From Triparma columacea (taxonomy: Eukaryota > Sar > Bolidophyceae > Parmales > Triparmaceae), in contig BRYA01000028.1 in the NCBI GenBank assembly GCA_030267965.1, forward strand, positions 21,524 to 85,523: 64,000 bases of DNA, written 5' to 3'. A program made the translations under genes and the position numbers. Under the pieces are notes generated by a model. That model did not search any database. It worked only from the letters and a program-made list of their open reading frames with translations, and was not told the DNA's origin. Shown here in pieces: positions 32,196-42,249 of this stretch (positions within the stretch are counted from its first letter, which is position 1; every line of letters starts with the position of its first letter).

Positions 32196-33316
32196 TTAAG
32201 CGCTCTCCTTGACCTTGTCGATGAGCCTCTGCACCGCCTCGATTCCCTTGTCCGTAAGCTTGTACTCCTTATTCAACTCGACAGTCTTGAGGACAGCCTT
32301 CTCCGTGAGGTCCCCTACAATACCGAGGGCCTGGAGTCCCGCACCGACGATGTCGTACTCGTCGTTAATTTCAGTGATCTTGGAGGTGGTATCGGCGAGG
32401 GCCTTCTCGACCTTGGAAACGGTCTCAGGGTCGACAGTCTCCGAGTCCTTAATGTTGTCGTAGCTAGGGGGTTCGAAGGGGGGGGGGGTGAGCGGGGGTT
32501 AGTTATGCTGACGTGTTTGGGTTGAATGAGTCATTGTCACATCCTTCCTCCTTCCTCACCTAGCCTGAAGGGCACTCTGGGATTTCTTGAGCACCTCGTA
32601 CTTGTTGTCGAGCTTTACCACGTAGTTGTAAACCTCAAGGGAGGTCTTGGAGAGGTTCTTGATGATGTCTCCGACGTCCTCCTCGGTCTTGGAGGCAAAG
32701 TTAGCAAAGCCAGCTCCGATGGTGGCCCCAACAGGGCCTGCAACGGCGAACCCAGCAATGCCGCCAATTACTCCAGCAGTGAATTGCACACTTTCCTCGG
32801 AAATAGGAACAAGAGCGCCGCCGCTGGAGCTCGACGAGGAGGGGGGGGAAGGGGCGGAGGGAGCGGGAGCGGCTTCCTCAACCTCAGAAAAGAGAGGAGT
32901 TGATTTACGAGCAACGAACTGAAAGAAGGGGGGTAAATGGATAAAGGGGAAGAGAGGGTGAGCCAAAAGGATCCGAACAACCACTATGAAGAGTTTTAAA
33001 GTCTTCCCACAATTTGTATTGAATGCGGTCGGTGGCAAAAGTCTCCCATTTTTCACCGAGGGAGCAACGTCGTGGCGCCAAAGTTGGTTCTATTTGGTAA
33101 ATTCATAAGTGTCGATCCTTGAGTTACGGAGAAACACATTAATAAGCGACACAAGGATCGAAATCCACCCTCGTGGAGAAAGTTCGACTCGAACCAGAGA
33201 CCATCGTATTTTTCCCCAACCAGGTACTTGCGGCCTCCAATACTCACAGTGTGCGAAGGAACGAACGCCCCAGCAGACATAAGCATAGCAGCAACGATAA
33301 CTTTGTTGAATAGCAT
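32196..33316 (-). CDS. Plastid-targeted protein of unknown function with Gly-zipper segment
   Basis: Three exons, 33316-33248, 32918-32560 and 32463-32196, give about 231 residues. The first exon is a signal peptide ending in S-A-G-A-F-V-P, the Ala-Phe motif that routes proteins into complex plastids. A Ser/Pro/Ala-rich linker precedes a hydrophobic Gly/Ala segment near 80-105 (G-V-I-G-G-I-A-G-F-A-V-A-G), probably a single membrane helix with a glycine zipper. The remainder is Lys/Glu-rich helix. The first intron, 329 nt, is the longest I placed in this window. No family was recognised. The head-to-head position with a light-harvesting gene suggests a thylakoid role, by inference only. Confidence 0.75.
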
Positions 33317-33619
33317 GGTTAAATCCTATATAAATGTACTATTTTTTTCCAGTTTCTGGTTCTGGGTTGTGGAATGTGGAGACGTCCAAGACGAATCCTC
33401 GAGCTCAACAACCCCACCCTTGAATTTGTGAGTGCAATCGTGATTTTTCGGCTTTCAAATTTGCTACACAGATCACTTATATATATATATATTCCTAGTG
33501 TGCGAAGAGAAGCTCGTAAATCCTCTTCATTTGTCATTTTACAGCCCCCACCTCGCCGCATCTGTCACCCTTTCCACTTCATTTTCTCACTCACTCTTCA
33601 TTGTCGCACAGAAACGATA
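33317..33619. promoter_or_regulatory. Divergent promoter of two plastid-protein genes, with TA run
   Basis: A 303-bp gap between the Gly-zipper gene and a light-harvesting gene. A run of alternating TA at 33477-33493 lies about 130 bp upstream of the rightward ATG and may act as a TATA region or simply be a microsatellite. The final 60 bp are pyrimidine-rich leader. Confidence 0.45.
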
Positions 33620-34422
33620 ATGAAGTTCGCTCTCTTTGCTTCCCTTATTGCTTCCGCTTCCGCGTTTGCTCCAGCTGCCTCCACCAAGGCCTCAACTGCT
33701 CTCAAGGTGAACGAGCTCGAGGTAAGGATCATCCAAGGTGGGGTGGTAGGCCCTTGCACACGCCACGGTTCCACAGATGAGAGAGAAGCGAGTATCCCCC
33801 TGACCCTCTTTTCCCCCCCTCCTCCCCCCACAGCTTGGAAACACTGCCCCCCTCGGCGTGTATGATCCCCTCGGATGGCTCGACTCTGAGCCTGAGGCCT
33901 TCGAGCGCCGCCGCGCCGTCGAGAGGAAGCACGGTCGCATCGCCATGGCCGCCGTCGTCGGAACCATCGTCCACAACAACGACATCGAGTTCGACGGCTA
34001 CCTTTCCCCCTCCAACAACCTCAAGTTCTCTGACATCCCCAACGGAGTCGACGGCATCCGCGCCATCCCCACCCAGGGACTCCTACAGATCCTCTTCTTC
34101 TTCGCCCTCGTCGAGCTCGCCTGGATGCCCGCCTCCCAGTACGACGGAGACTACGGCGTCGGGTGGTTCGGGAAGAACATCAAGGACCCTGAGGAGAAGG
34201 TGAGGACAAAACTTCATGAAAACGAAGGAATNNNNNNNNNNNNNNCCCCCCCCCCCCCCCTCGCAGGCCCGCAAGCTGAACGCCGAGCTCAACAACGGGC
34301 GCGCTGCAATGCTTGGAATTATGGGTAACATGGTCGCGGAGGTCCTCACCGGCCAGACCATGGCTGAGCAGTACGCGGCGGGGCACTTCTCACCGTTCGG
34401 AGACGGGGAGGGGGTCTTCTAA
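33620..34422 (+). CDS. Fucoxanthin-chlorophyll a/c light-harvesting protein, three-exon type
   Basis: Exons 33620-33721, 33834-34199 and 34267-34422 give 207 residues. The signal peptide ends S-A-S-A-F-A-P, a textbook plastid motif for algae with four-membrane plastids. The mature protein begins with L-G-V-Y-D-P-L-G-W and has helix one E-R-K-H-G-R-I-A-M, a second helix ending V-E-L-A-W, and helix three A-E-L-N-N-G-R-A-A-M-L-G; the Glu/Arg pairs bind chlorophyll and cross-brace the helices. It should act in thylakoid antennae. The second intron contains an assembly gap (34232-34245) beside a C-run, but the flanking splice sites are intact and the frame continues across. Confidence 0.93.
34232..34245. 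other. Assembly gap (14 N)
   Basis: Fourteen ambiguous bases inside the second intron of the light-harvesting gene, immediately before a run of about 15 C. Probably unresolved homopolymer rather than a true scaffold join. Confidence 0.98.
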
Positions 34423-34578
34423 ATTCGGGAAGCGACGATCGTGACTATCAAAAGCCTAGCGAAGAACGGGATATGACTAGCCGGGGCACTTCCCCAGGTA
34501 TCAACTTGCAACGTAAAAGCAATAGTTTTCTTGCGAGTGAAAAAAGTGTAATTTCCATTTGCTTTCCGCCTCCGCCCC

Positions 34579-36324
34579 TTAGCACCCCCCAACTTCGTCA
34601 ATTTCCACCGGTATAAATTGTATCCCAAGCATTTTCCTCCAGCTTTCTAATTTCCCTTCTTCCCCATACCCTACAATCGATATGACCGTCCCCTTCCTCC
34701 CCGCTCTTCCCACTCTTCCCGCAATATGCGTGTACGAGTCCACGCTCCTTGCCTTCCCCACAACCAGTACATTCGTAAGGTCCAGGTCCAGTCCCCGAAC
34801 CATGTCCTCCCCCGTTACGCAGCAGAGGTTATCTGTCTCTCCCCCCCCCCCCCTACCCGCCGCCGCCTCCTGTAGCTGCACAGGTTTCGGTTCGGCGCCA
34901 AGGAAGGTAAGAGCACCAAGGCTGTCCTTCACGTTAAGCCCGCACTCCTTCGATAGTACTATGAGTGTCCTCCTACTCTTCGTTTTCCCCAGCTCCCTAG
35001 TAAGCTCGGCGGCAGCTGCTAGAGCCTTACCACCACCACCCTCAACCTGTACGAAGTAATGTTCGACAGTGTCAGGTATAAAGACCTTCCTCCCCTCCCC
35101 ATCCTCCTCCTCTTCCTCTTCCTTTAAATTCTCACCCACACCAAGTTGCGGGTGGTTCTCTAAAAGCTTCCCCCCAGGTACGTCGAAACCGTCACCCCTA
35201 ACAACAACAGGGTCCATATAATTGAGCCCTAAAACCCTGCAGAACTCCCTCCTCACGTTCCTACCGACAGTGGCGGACGCACCGACAACGACAACACGAC
35301 CGGCTCTTGCGCGTGCGATGTTTGCGGATATTAGAGCGGCTGATTTCTCATGTCTATGCCCACCCTCACGTCCTTTAAATTCCTTTCCACCTTTGTTCTT
35401 CCCGGATTGTCTCCTTTTTTTCTCCAGTAATAATCTATCGATTTCATCCACAACGAGAAACCCGACACTTGCATAAAACCTTTCAACCAAAGGTGGTGGT
35501 GTCGGTGATATCCCCCCATCACCTCCTCCCCTCGTTAAGCTTTTATGTATGGCTTTAGCGCTCCCAATATATATCGTTGAAGTTCTCTCTTCGCTTGGCG
35601 AAGCGTCCTCAGGTGACGTTAAAGACTTAACACTCGTTGAAAGTAGGTGAAGGTTCTGAGGTGGGGATACAACCGCTACCTTTAAGTCCACCCCTCTAAC
35701 GTAACCCGAGGATTTTATTACCGAGGTTAGGACTGCGGATACTTGGTATGCTAACTCTGTTGTGGGGGTTATTATGCAGGCGTTCTGGGCTTGTTTTACT
35801 TTCTGGATTACTGAGGGGGGGGAGTAGAGGTTTAGGTAGGTTAGGAGGGGGATTATGTAGGCGAGGGTCTTCCCTGAACCGGTGGAGGAGTGGATTATGA
35901 AGGGGGGGGAGGTGGATACGGTGGAGGGGGAGAGGAGGTTGGGGGAGAGGAGGTTGGACTGGATGGGGGTTAACGTGCTGGATTTTAGGGTTTCTGTGAA
36001 GTACGTTTGGAGGGCGGGGGGGAGGCGGGATATGGAGTTGTCTGTAGTGGTAGTGGTAGAGGGGGTGGAGGAGGAGGAGGAGGAGGAGGAGGTTGAGGTT
36101 GAGGTTGGGGTTGAGGTTGTCTGTTCTGTTGGGGCCTTGGTTGGTTCGGTAGGGGGGTTGTTGGAAACTGGTGCGGCGGAAGATTCGCCTTCCTCCCCCT
36201 CTTTGCCTTTGCTGGCCGCCTCTGCTAGTATGTCGTCTCTGAGCAATTTGGCCAGTTTCTTCTTGCCTCCCTTTGCGGTGATTCCTCTGTTTGTTAGCTC
36301 CTCCTTCAGAGCGTCGTTTGACAT
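34579..36324 (-). CDS. DEAD-box-like RNA helicase with N-terminal SAP-like domain
   Basis: A single exon of 581 residues. Residues 3-37 (L-K-E-E-L-T-N-R-G-I ... K-K-L-A-K-L-L) fit a SAP nucleic-acid-binding helix pair. A Ser/Thr/Pro linker follows. Helicase motifs: T-P-I-Q, S-S-T-G-S-G-K-T (Walker A), T-P-T-T-E-L-A-Y, D-E-I-D in place of DEAD, G-A-S-A-T in place of SAT, R-G-L-D-L and H-I-A-G-R-V-G-R-A-G. The ATPase and arginine-finger residues remain, so it is probably active. Insertions between motifs II and III and after motif III are low-complexity Lys/Gly and Glu runs. The start is the first ATG. Confidence 0.85.
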   Translation of the reverse strand: MSNDALKEELTNRGITAKGGKKKLAKLLRDDILAEAASKGKEGEEGESSAAPVSNNPPTEPTKAPTEQTTSTPTSTSTSSSSSSSSTPSTTTTTDNSISRLPPALQTYFTETLKSSTLTPIQSNLLSPNLLSPSTVSTSPPFIIHSSTGSGKTLAYIIPLLTYLNLYSPPSVIQKVKQAQNACIITPTTELAYQVSAVLTSVIKSSGYVRGVDLKVAVVSPPQNLHLLSTSVKSLTSPEDASPSEERTSTIYIGSAKAIHKSLTRGGGDGGISPTPPPLVERFYASVGFLVVDEIDRLLLEKKRRQSGKNKGGKEFKGREGGHRHEKSAALISANIARARAGRVVVVGASATVGRNVRREFCRVLGLNYMDPVVVRGDGFDVPGGKLLENHPQLGVGENLKEEEEEEDGEGRKVFIPDTVEHYFVQVEGGGGKALAAAAELTRELGKTKSRRTLIVLSKECGLNVKDSLGALTFLGAEPKPVQLQEAAAGRGGGGETDNLCCVTGEDMVRGLDLDLTNVLVVGKARSVDSYTHIAGRVGRAGRKGTVISIVGYGEEGKLESWRKMLGIQFIPVEIDEVGGC

Positions 36325-37148
36325 GGAGAGGAGAGGGGTTAAGATCTCATCATCTTGGGTTGGGTGGGTGGGGGAATGGTTTGGGGAGGGAGGGGGGTTT
36401 GAGTGAGTGGTTTGAGTGAGGGTTTGGGAAGTGTGGCTTCAATTCAAGGTTACGTATTTCTCAGTGTGTTTTGTAGTGTGTTTTGAGTGTGTTTGTAGTG
36501 TGTGGTGGTGTGGTGGATTGTGTTTTGAAGTGCTTTGTGTGTGCTTGTGCTTACTGCTTGTGCTTACCTTGTATTTTATCGTGTGTACTTCCAATACTTC
36601 CAATACTCTCTAAATATTCATTATTTGAAGGATTGTTACTGTATAGTCTAGTGCTGCTGTATTTATTGTAGGATTTGTTGTATTTCTTGTCCTTAAATGT
36701 CTGCATAAGAGTCAGAGAAGGTCTCAAGTCGTGTTGATGGATTGGATGAGCTGAGCAAATTGATGAAATTGACGAAATTGAGGGATTTAATCCACACACA
36801 CCACATCTATATGATATACATGTTGATAAGATTGACAAAATGAGGATTAAAGGTAACATTTCAGACAATTTGAACTATTTTTGTGACGGGTGCTTTAAAG
36901 GACTGATTCCGACTCTGCCGGAGTGGGAGCCAAAATCCCCTTCCTAATTCCTGACTTTTCTACTCACTTTTCTCCACTTTTCTAGGAACGCCTTCCTACT
37001 CACTCACAAATACAACCTTCATAAACACAAAACACAAACACAAAACAACAAAAGGCTCGAGGAAAGGATCCCCAAGAGACCTCAGAAAGGATCACAAAAG
37101 AGACCTCAAACCCTCGTCAACACCGTCATCAGCACCGTCATCAACACC
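36325..37148. other. Long divergent intergenic region with TG-rich and CA-rich simple sequence
   Basis: This 824-bp stretch separates the helicase and ubiquitin-like genes. It holds a gtgtgttt-rich segment near 36455-36550, an AT-richer central part, a cacaaaaca-rich segment near 37020-37055, and partial direct repeats of aggatc...agagacctca and caccgtcatca near 37065-37148 just before the rightward ATG. No RNA gene or family-like frame was seen. Confidence 0.6.
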
Positions 37149-38946
37149 ATGAGCACAGAAACTCCAGAAGAAGATACTCCCAAAACATCAGAAGAAGTGC
37201 CCCCAGCGTTCACCTTTGGTGTCTCCCCAACCTCATCTTTCACCTTTGGTGCCTCCCCAGCCTCATCGTGCCCTTCCCCTCCCCAGCCCTTCGCCTTCTC
37301 CCCTCCTCCCTTCTCCCCCTCCTCTGCAACCTCAACCTCATCAAAATCCTTCACCAATCCCTCCCTCTCCATCTCCCCCTCTGCAGCCTCGCCTTCTCCT
37401 TTACAACCATCCACCCATCACTCACGCGCCCCTCCTTCACGATCCTCCAACCGTCGATCACGGTCTCGTCGTATTCGGCCTCCCACACGGACCACACCAC
37501 AGACCCACCTCCTCCCACCTTCTCAGGAGGAGGAGACCAAGCCACCCGCCCAGCCTCACGCTCAGGTGACCGAGGAGGAGACGAAGCCACCTGCACAGCC
37601 GGAGTCAACCCGTTACGAAGGTCCGCAGATCCCAACGCAAACGCATGTCATTGGCGGAGACTTGGACATCCCGAATTATAAGGACGATGAGTTTGCTGTA
37701 TCGGACTCTGATAAGAAGTTCTTTGAAATTCGGCGTCGTCGAATCCGCCAGCAGCGGCAAAGGCAGCGGGGGGGTTATGAGGAGGAGAAAGAGGAGGAGG
37801 AAGAGGAGGAGGGAAAGGAAGAAGAAGAGGAGGAGGAAGAAAAAGAAGAGGAGGAGCAGTACCCTACCAAATTTCCTAGGGTTGTGTGTGTGTGTGGTGG
37901 GTGTCAATCATGCCGAATGAGCGTTATGAATGATAAGGACAAGTATGATGATGAGAATGCGTTTTGGGAGGAGGAAAATTCCGAGTCCGCCGAGGAGGAG
38001 GATCCCTCGTCCGAGGAGGAGGGTTCCGACGAGGATCTACCACCGCTGCACTCGGATTCTTCGTCAGACGACGAGGATGAGGATTCTGTAAGTGAAACAT
38101 ATTAATAATATCCTCCGCCCCCATTGCCTCCTTCAGGTTAAGCTCACCCCAACCCCCCCCCCCCTTCTCCCCCCCCAGCCTTTACCCTCCTCGTCCCCCC
38201 CCGACGTTCCCATTCGTCTCAACGTGAAGCAGACTCTAACCTCCACAATCCTCCACCTAACCTGTCCCTCCTCAACCACAATCCTCGAGTTAAAAAACCT
38301 CCTCCTTACCCACCACCTCCAATCCCCCATACCCGTTGAAAGGATGAGACTTATATACAACGGTGCTATAGCTACGAACGAAAGCACGCTAGGGGGTGGG
38401 GAAGGGGGGTTGAATGTAGGGAATTGGGGTGGTAACACTTTACACTATGTACCGAGACCTCCTGCACAAGCAAGTGCACAGGATGATGGCGACGATAGTA
38501 CAAGGGGGAATGAAGGGACGAGTGAAGAAGAAGAGGACGGGGAGGAGGAGGATGAGGAGGATGATGTACCGCAACTTGTGAAGAGGGAACCACCAAGGGA
38601 AAATGAAGGGGGGGGGAGGGGGACATCTACAGTTGGAGCAAGTGCAGCAGCGGGGGCCGCCGCGGGTGCGGCAAGTGGAAGCGGAGGGGGGAGGAGGGGG
38701 GGACAGAGGAGGATAGGGAGGAGGGACTTTAGCGAGAGGTTCGCTAGGGCGCTCGACGTTAGTGCGGAGCAGGGTCGGGGGGGGGGGAGGAGGGACCGTG
38801 GCCCCGTGGCAGGTAATGGTAATGACGGTACTACTGAGAGGAGGAGGAGGAGCAACACACACACAAGAACGCACACACACACTACACGACACAACACACA
38901 CACGCATACGCATGTGCATACACACGTGCATACACACAATGACAAC

Positions 38947-38980
<34 letters not shown>

Positions 38981-40165
38981 ACACAACGAATAGGAGGTTT
39001 CACTTTCTGCCTCCCAATCCTTCGCTCAACTTGGGGCCCAACCCTGCGCTCAACTTGGGGGGAGAAACGCCCCTCTTTAGGATCCTGGCTCTTGACACTG
39101 ACTGCTCCCCCGTGCAGATGGACCTAGTCCACCTACTGAACCAGATGGCAAATCTGGAGCAGAAGGTGAGAAGGTCCAGGCGTTCAATGCGACTAAAATA
39201 AACTTAACACTCCCCCTTCCCCCACAGATCGCAGTCGAGAAGAACCGCCCCCTCGAGAAGCCCAACGTCTCAGACTTCCTGAGCTCCGTCACTCTCCCCC
39301 AAGCATACCCCAACTACTTCCTACAAACCTACCAGCCCTCGTCCTCAAACGACCCCTACTTCAGAGAATACGGCCATGGCGACAGTGGTGCATTTGAAGC
39401 ACAGGTGCACTTGATGGTTAGAACGGACTGCTGGGGGGCAGAGGCTTACCAAGAGTGCACCAAGCTTATTGTGAATGCAGCGAGATCACTCAACACGGAA
39501 TTAGAACACTATCAGAGGTGAGGAGAGATGAGCGGGGAGGGGGGGGTATTCTTTGAGTAGCGCACTAAATTCTCAGTCATGTCATGCATCGCAGACTCGT
39601 AGCGGAAGGACTCGGAACACCCAACAACACTGACAGCTTGGAGAACTTCACAGAAGGGTTGAGCATCATGAGACAGCTGGGAAGTGTCAACGAGGGTGTG
39701 GCCAGGATCATCGAGACCTCGTACCGCAACCCCACGTGGTACGATTTGAGTTCTTCACAAACAAGCAGTGACTCATTGGAAGGAGAGTGGAACGTCTCGA
39801 TGCTGACACCTTCTGGACCCGTCGTAGGGGAAGTCAAGGTATTACCTAAGGAAGCAACCGGGCGGCTTTGGGGTTCAGAGCGGGTTAAGACATCGGGGGA
39901 GGACACGCTGGGGTTGGGAGAAGAAGAAATAGAAATCCTGGACGACTTCTCAACAAACGTTAGGAGGCGGTACCTCAAAATTAAGGGCGTCAGGTACGCG
40001 ATTACGAGGGTTGACCGTGAAACGACGACGAAGGGAGACTTTGACGAAGCTGTGACTATGAGGGTCTTCTGGGCGAATGTGGCGGACCAAGGATTCACGA
40101 GGAGGGGGGGAGAGAACAACATTTTCAGGCATGACTTCGAGTGGACGAGAAAGACGGAGACATAG
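37149..40165 (+). CDS. Ubiquitin-like-domain protein with FG-rich, acidic and His/Asn low-complexity regions
   Basis: Four exons, 37149-38087, 38179-39165, 39228-39517 and 39595-40165, give about 928 residues. The N-terminus has F-T-F-G/F-A-F-S nucleoporin-like repeats, then Pro/Arg-rich sequence, a Glu run, two C-x-x-C pairs near 248-256 and an acidic Ser/Asp/Glu tract. A ubiquitin-like fold lies near 323-395 (P-I-R-L-N-V-K-Q-T-L ... M-R-L-I-Y-N-G). After it come acidic, Gly/Arg and His-Thr/Asn repeats, then about 330 residues of ordinary composition I cannot assign (W-G-A-E-A-Y-Q-E-C-T; G-R-L-W-G-S-E). The first acceptor could instead be at 38136, adding 14 residues. A ubiquitin-pathway adaptor of the BAG6/ubiquilin kind is possible but unproven. 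Confidence 0.7.
38858..38995 (+). repeat. Coding microsatellites: CA-rich then (AAC)n
   Basis: Alternating acacac/gcacac sequence encodes a His-Thr-rich run and is followed directly by aacaac repeats encoding polyasparagine with single Asp breaks. Both arrays are in frame within exon 2 of the ubiquitin-like gene and are likely length-variable. Confidence 0.88.
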
Positions 40166-41004
40166 GGGGTGGAGGGGGGGGAAAGAGGAACAGTGAACAG
40201 TGAACAGTGTGTGATTAGTTTATTCGGCAAAATGTGAGGTCAATTCTTTTTTACCAATGAGAACGGTAGCCCAAAACCCTTGCTGCGGTGGTACTCTTGT
40301 CCTTGACCTCGTCCAGCTCCAGAATTGGCGTTACGCAGCAACTGAACCCTAACCCCAATTACAAGGGACGTAAGAAGGTCTAAGAATATTGACAAATGTT
40401 ACGCTCTTAACGAAGAAAGCGTTTGTTTGTCAACAAAAATCGCCTTTGCCTCGCAACATTTTTCAAAAGTCTTCTAAATTCTTTACTGATATCTCAATAT
40501 CTTTATATTAGTATAAAATTTCCTTCATTGATTTATTATTGTACAACAAGTCATATAGCAAAATATTTTACACCTGGGAAATTTGAAATATTTATTTAGG
40601 TGATATAAACATACAAAATGATTCGAAATACAATATAGTAAATTAATTGCATTGATTAAGTTCATTTGAGACATTACTAAAATTATATTCTTGAGCTGTC
40701 AAAACAAGTTTAATGTTATCATATATACTAAATTAGTTTATAATATTGATTGTTTATATGAATATATTTTGTAGGTATAAAAAATAGACAATTCAATTTT
40801 TCCGATTTTCGATTTGTGTCAGAATTACGTTGTAATGGACTGTTGAGGGAGTAGCCATCTCTCGTAGGGCACGTGGACATGGGTCAAGCTCAGTCGACGA
40901 ACCCGCATTCGTTACGAACGTAGGATTAGGGAGTTCATTTCTCCATTGAAGTGGACTCTATGTGCTAATCGTAACAAAGCCCCAGCTCACAACCAACTCA
41001 ATTG
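40166..41004. other. Convergent intergenic region with very AT-rich island
   Basis: The gap between the stops of the ubiquitin-like gene and the JmjC-like gene is 839 bp, against 48-207 bp for the other tail-to-tail gaps. Its core, about 40480-40820, is strikingly AT-rich: I counted 60 G/C in 40501-40800, that is 20% GC, over 300 bp. No frame of useful length, tRNA or tandem repeat is visible there. Sequence on both sides returns to normal composition. Candidate explanations are a centromere-like element, an organelle DNA insertion, or a replication or scaffold-attachment region. Confidence 0.85.
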
Positions 41005-42150
41005 TCAACAAACAACATTTCTCTTTCGTTTCTTACTTGCATCTTCCCCCCCCCCCTCCTCCTTGTCCCACCTCTCCCTAATTTTCCTTTCGCCCCTCTC
41101 CGTCCTTTCTATTAATCGTCTCTTAACTTCCTCTGCGATTCCCCCCAGATTCTCAAAGAAACTTTCACAAAACAACCCCCCTGCCTCTTCCTCCCCACTA
41201 TAACCCCTATCCCAAATTTCAGTCATAACCCAAATTTCTTCGTCCCCGAGGTCCTCCTCCCACACCCTCCCCTCCATTCCGTCCAAGCACTCTCTCCTTA
41301 CCCCCGCTTCATCTCTAAGCCTCACACACTCCTTCAACCCCCCCTTCCCTTCCCCGACCTTCTCTAAGAATCCGACCTTCCACTCCTCCCACTTCCTCCA
41401 CTCTTCATATCCCCTCTTACAAGCCTCCATACCCCCTCCCCCTCCCTCCCCGTCTAACCAAAAATTGATTCCTATAGTATTCCTCAAACTCCCCACCTCG
41501 TGAGGCGTGAAGGCAGGAATCATGACCTCCCCCCCTTTCCCTACCCTCAAAACTATCGGCTTCACCCTCCCCTCCCCTCCCCCCTCTCCCCCTCTACACC
41601 TCTCAATTTCAAGGTGATGAGGGTCCCTCCCTTTCCCCATCTTCACCTCCCACCCACCTTCCACATCCTTCACCCAAATAACCACTACCTTCTCCCCCGC
41701 AATAACCCTAAGAACGTTGTCTCGACTGTCGTAGTGAACGTTGCTATAAGTGTCTGTAAAGGCAATCCAGATGTTTGTCTCTCCCTCCTTCCATCCCCCG
41801 CACGCGAAAGGAACCTGAGCTGCGTATACCTCCTTCAAACCATTGTACTTCCTCCTTACGTCCCGAGCTGTCCGGCCCCGAAGTCTATCATCTGTCCTGA
41901 CAACCTCCCCATCGGATCCCTTCACTGTGAAGGTGCAGTGGGTGGGAATCGAAGGGATTTGGAGGAATTCTTCTACTTCTTTATCGCTGACGTCACATTC
42001 TTTGCGATGACATCCCTCGTTTATCCCACATTGTCGTATATTTCCAACAAATTCATTGACACTCATTTTCACCTCGGCGACATTTCCAGAATGAGTCTCT
42101 AGAGAAAGATCAAGAGCTCTAAAATCTGGAACCGAGAAGAAAGTCGCCAT
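41005..42150 (-). CDS. JmjC/cupin-8 2-oxoglutarate oxygenase-like protein
   Basis: A single exon of 381 residues from ATG 42150, chosen because the domain begins shortly after and the upstream open frame has no family match. The iron-binding H-x-D is seen in N-V-H-Y-D-S-R-D-N near 170, followed by V-L-R-V-I-A-G-E-K-V-V. The distal His lies in P-A-F-T-P-H-E-V. This matches the cupin-8 branch of JmjC proteins (hydroxylases and tRNA-modifying enzymes of the FIH/TYW5 type) more than histone demethylases. The N-terminal F-S-V-P-D-F and F-L-Q-I-P are also typical of that branch. The tail is Glu/Lys-rich with a basic K-K-R-K-R. Substrate unknown. Confidence 0.82.
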   Translation of the reverse strand: MATFFSVPDFRALDLSLETHSGNVAEVKMSVNEFVGNIRQCGINEGCHRKECDVSDKEVEEFLQIPSIPTHCTFTVKGSDGEVVRTDDRLRGRTARDVRRKYNGLKEVYAAQVPFACGGWKEGETNIWIAFTDTYSNVHYDSRDNVLRVIAGEKVVVIWVKDVEGGWEVKMGKGRDPHHLEIERCRGGEGGGEGRVKPIVLRVGKGGEVMIPAFTPHEVGSLRNTIGINFWLDGEGGGGGMEACKRGYEEWRKWEEWKVGFLEKVGEGKGGLKECVRLRDEAGVRRECLDGMEGRVWEEDLGDEEIWVMTEIWDRGYSGEEEAGGLFCESFFENLGGIAEEVKRRLIERTERGERKIRERWDKEEGGGEDASKKRKRNVVC

Positions 42151-42249
42151 AAGGAAAGGAGTTCTTCTACGATTACCAAAAATACTTCCACCAAAGTGGG
42201 GATTTTTTGCTTTCCCTTTTTGACAGTTCCAGGCCCCCCTCCAACCACT
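42151..42249. promoter_or_regulatory. Compact divergent promoter (99 bp)
   Basis: The JmjC-like gene and the plastid-targeted gene have start codons 99 bp apart on opposite strands. The sequence is mixed in composition with a short AT patch near 42175-42210 and no clear TATA box. Confidence 0.45.

Noticed and set aside
38088..38136. A 49-nt intron in the ubiquitin-like gene
   Set aside because: A second acceptor at 38178 is also in phase and has a long pyrimidine tract. I used the longer intron but cannot exclude the short one.
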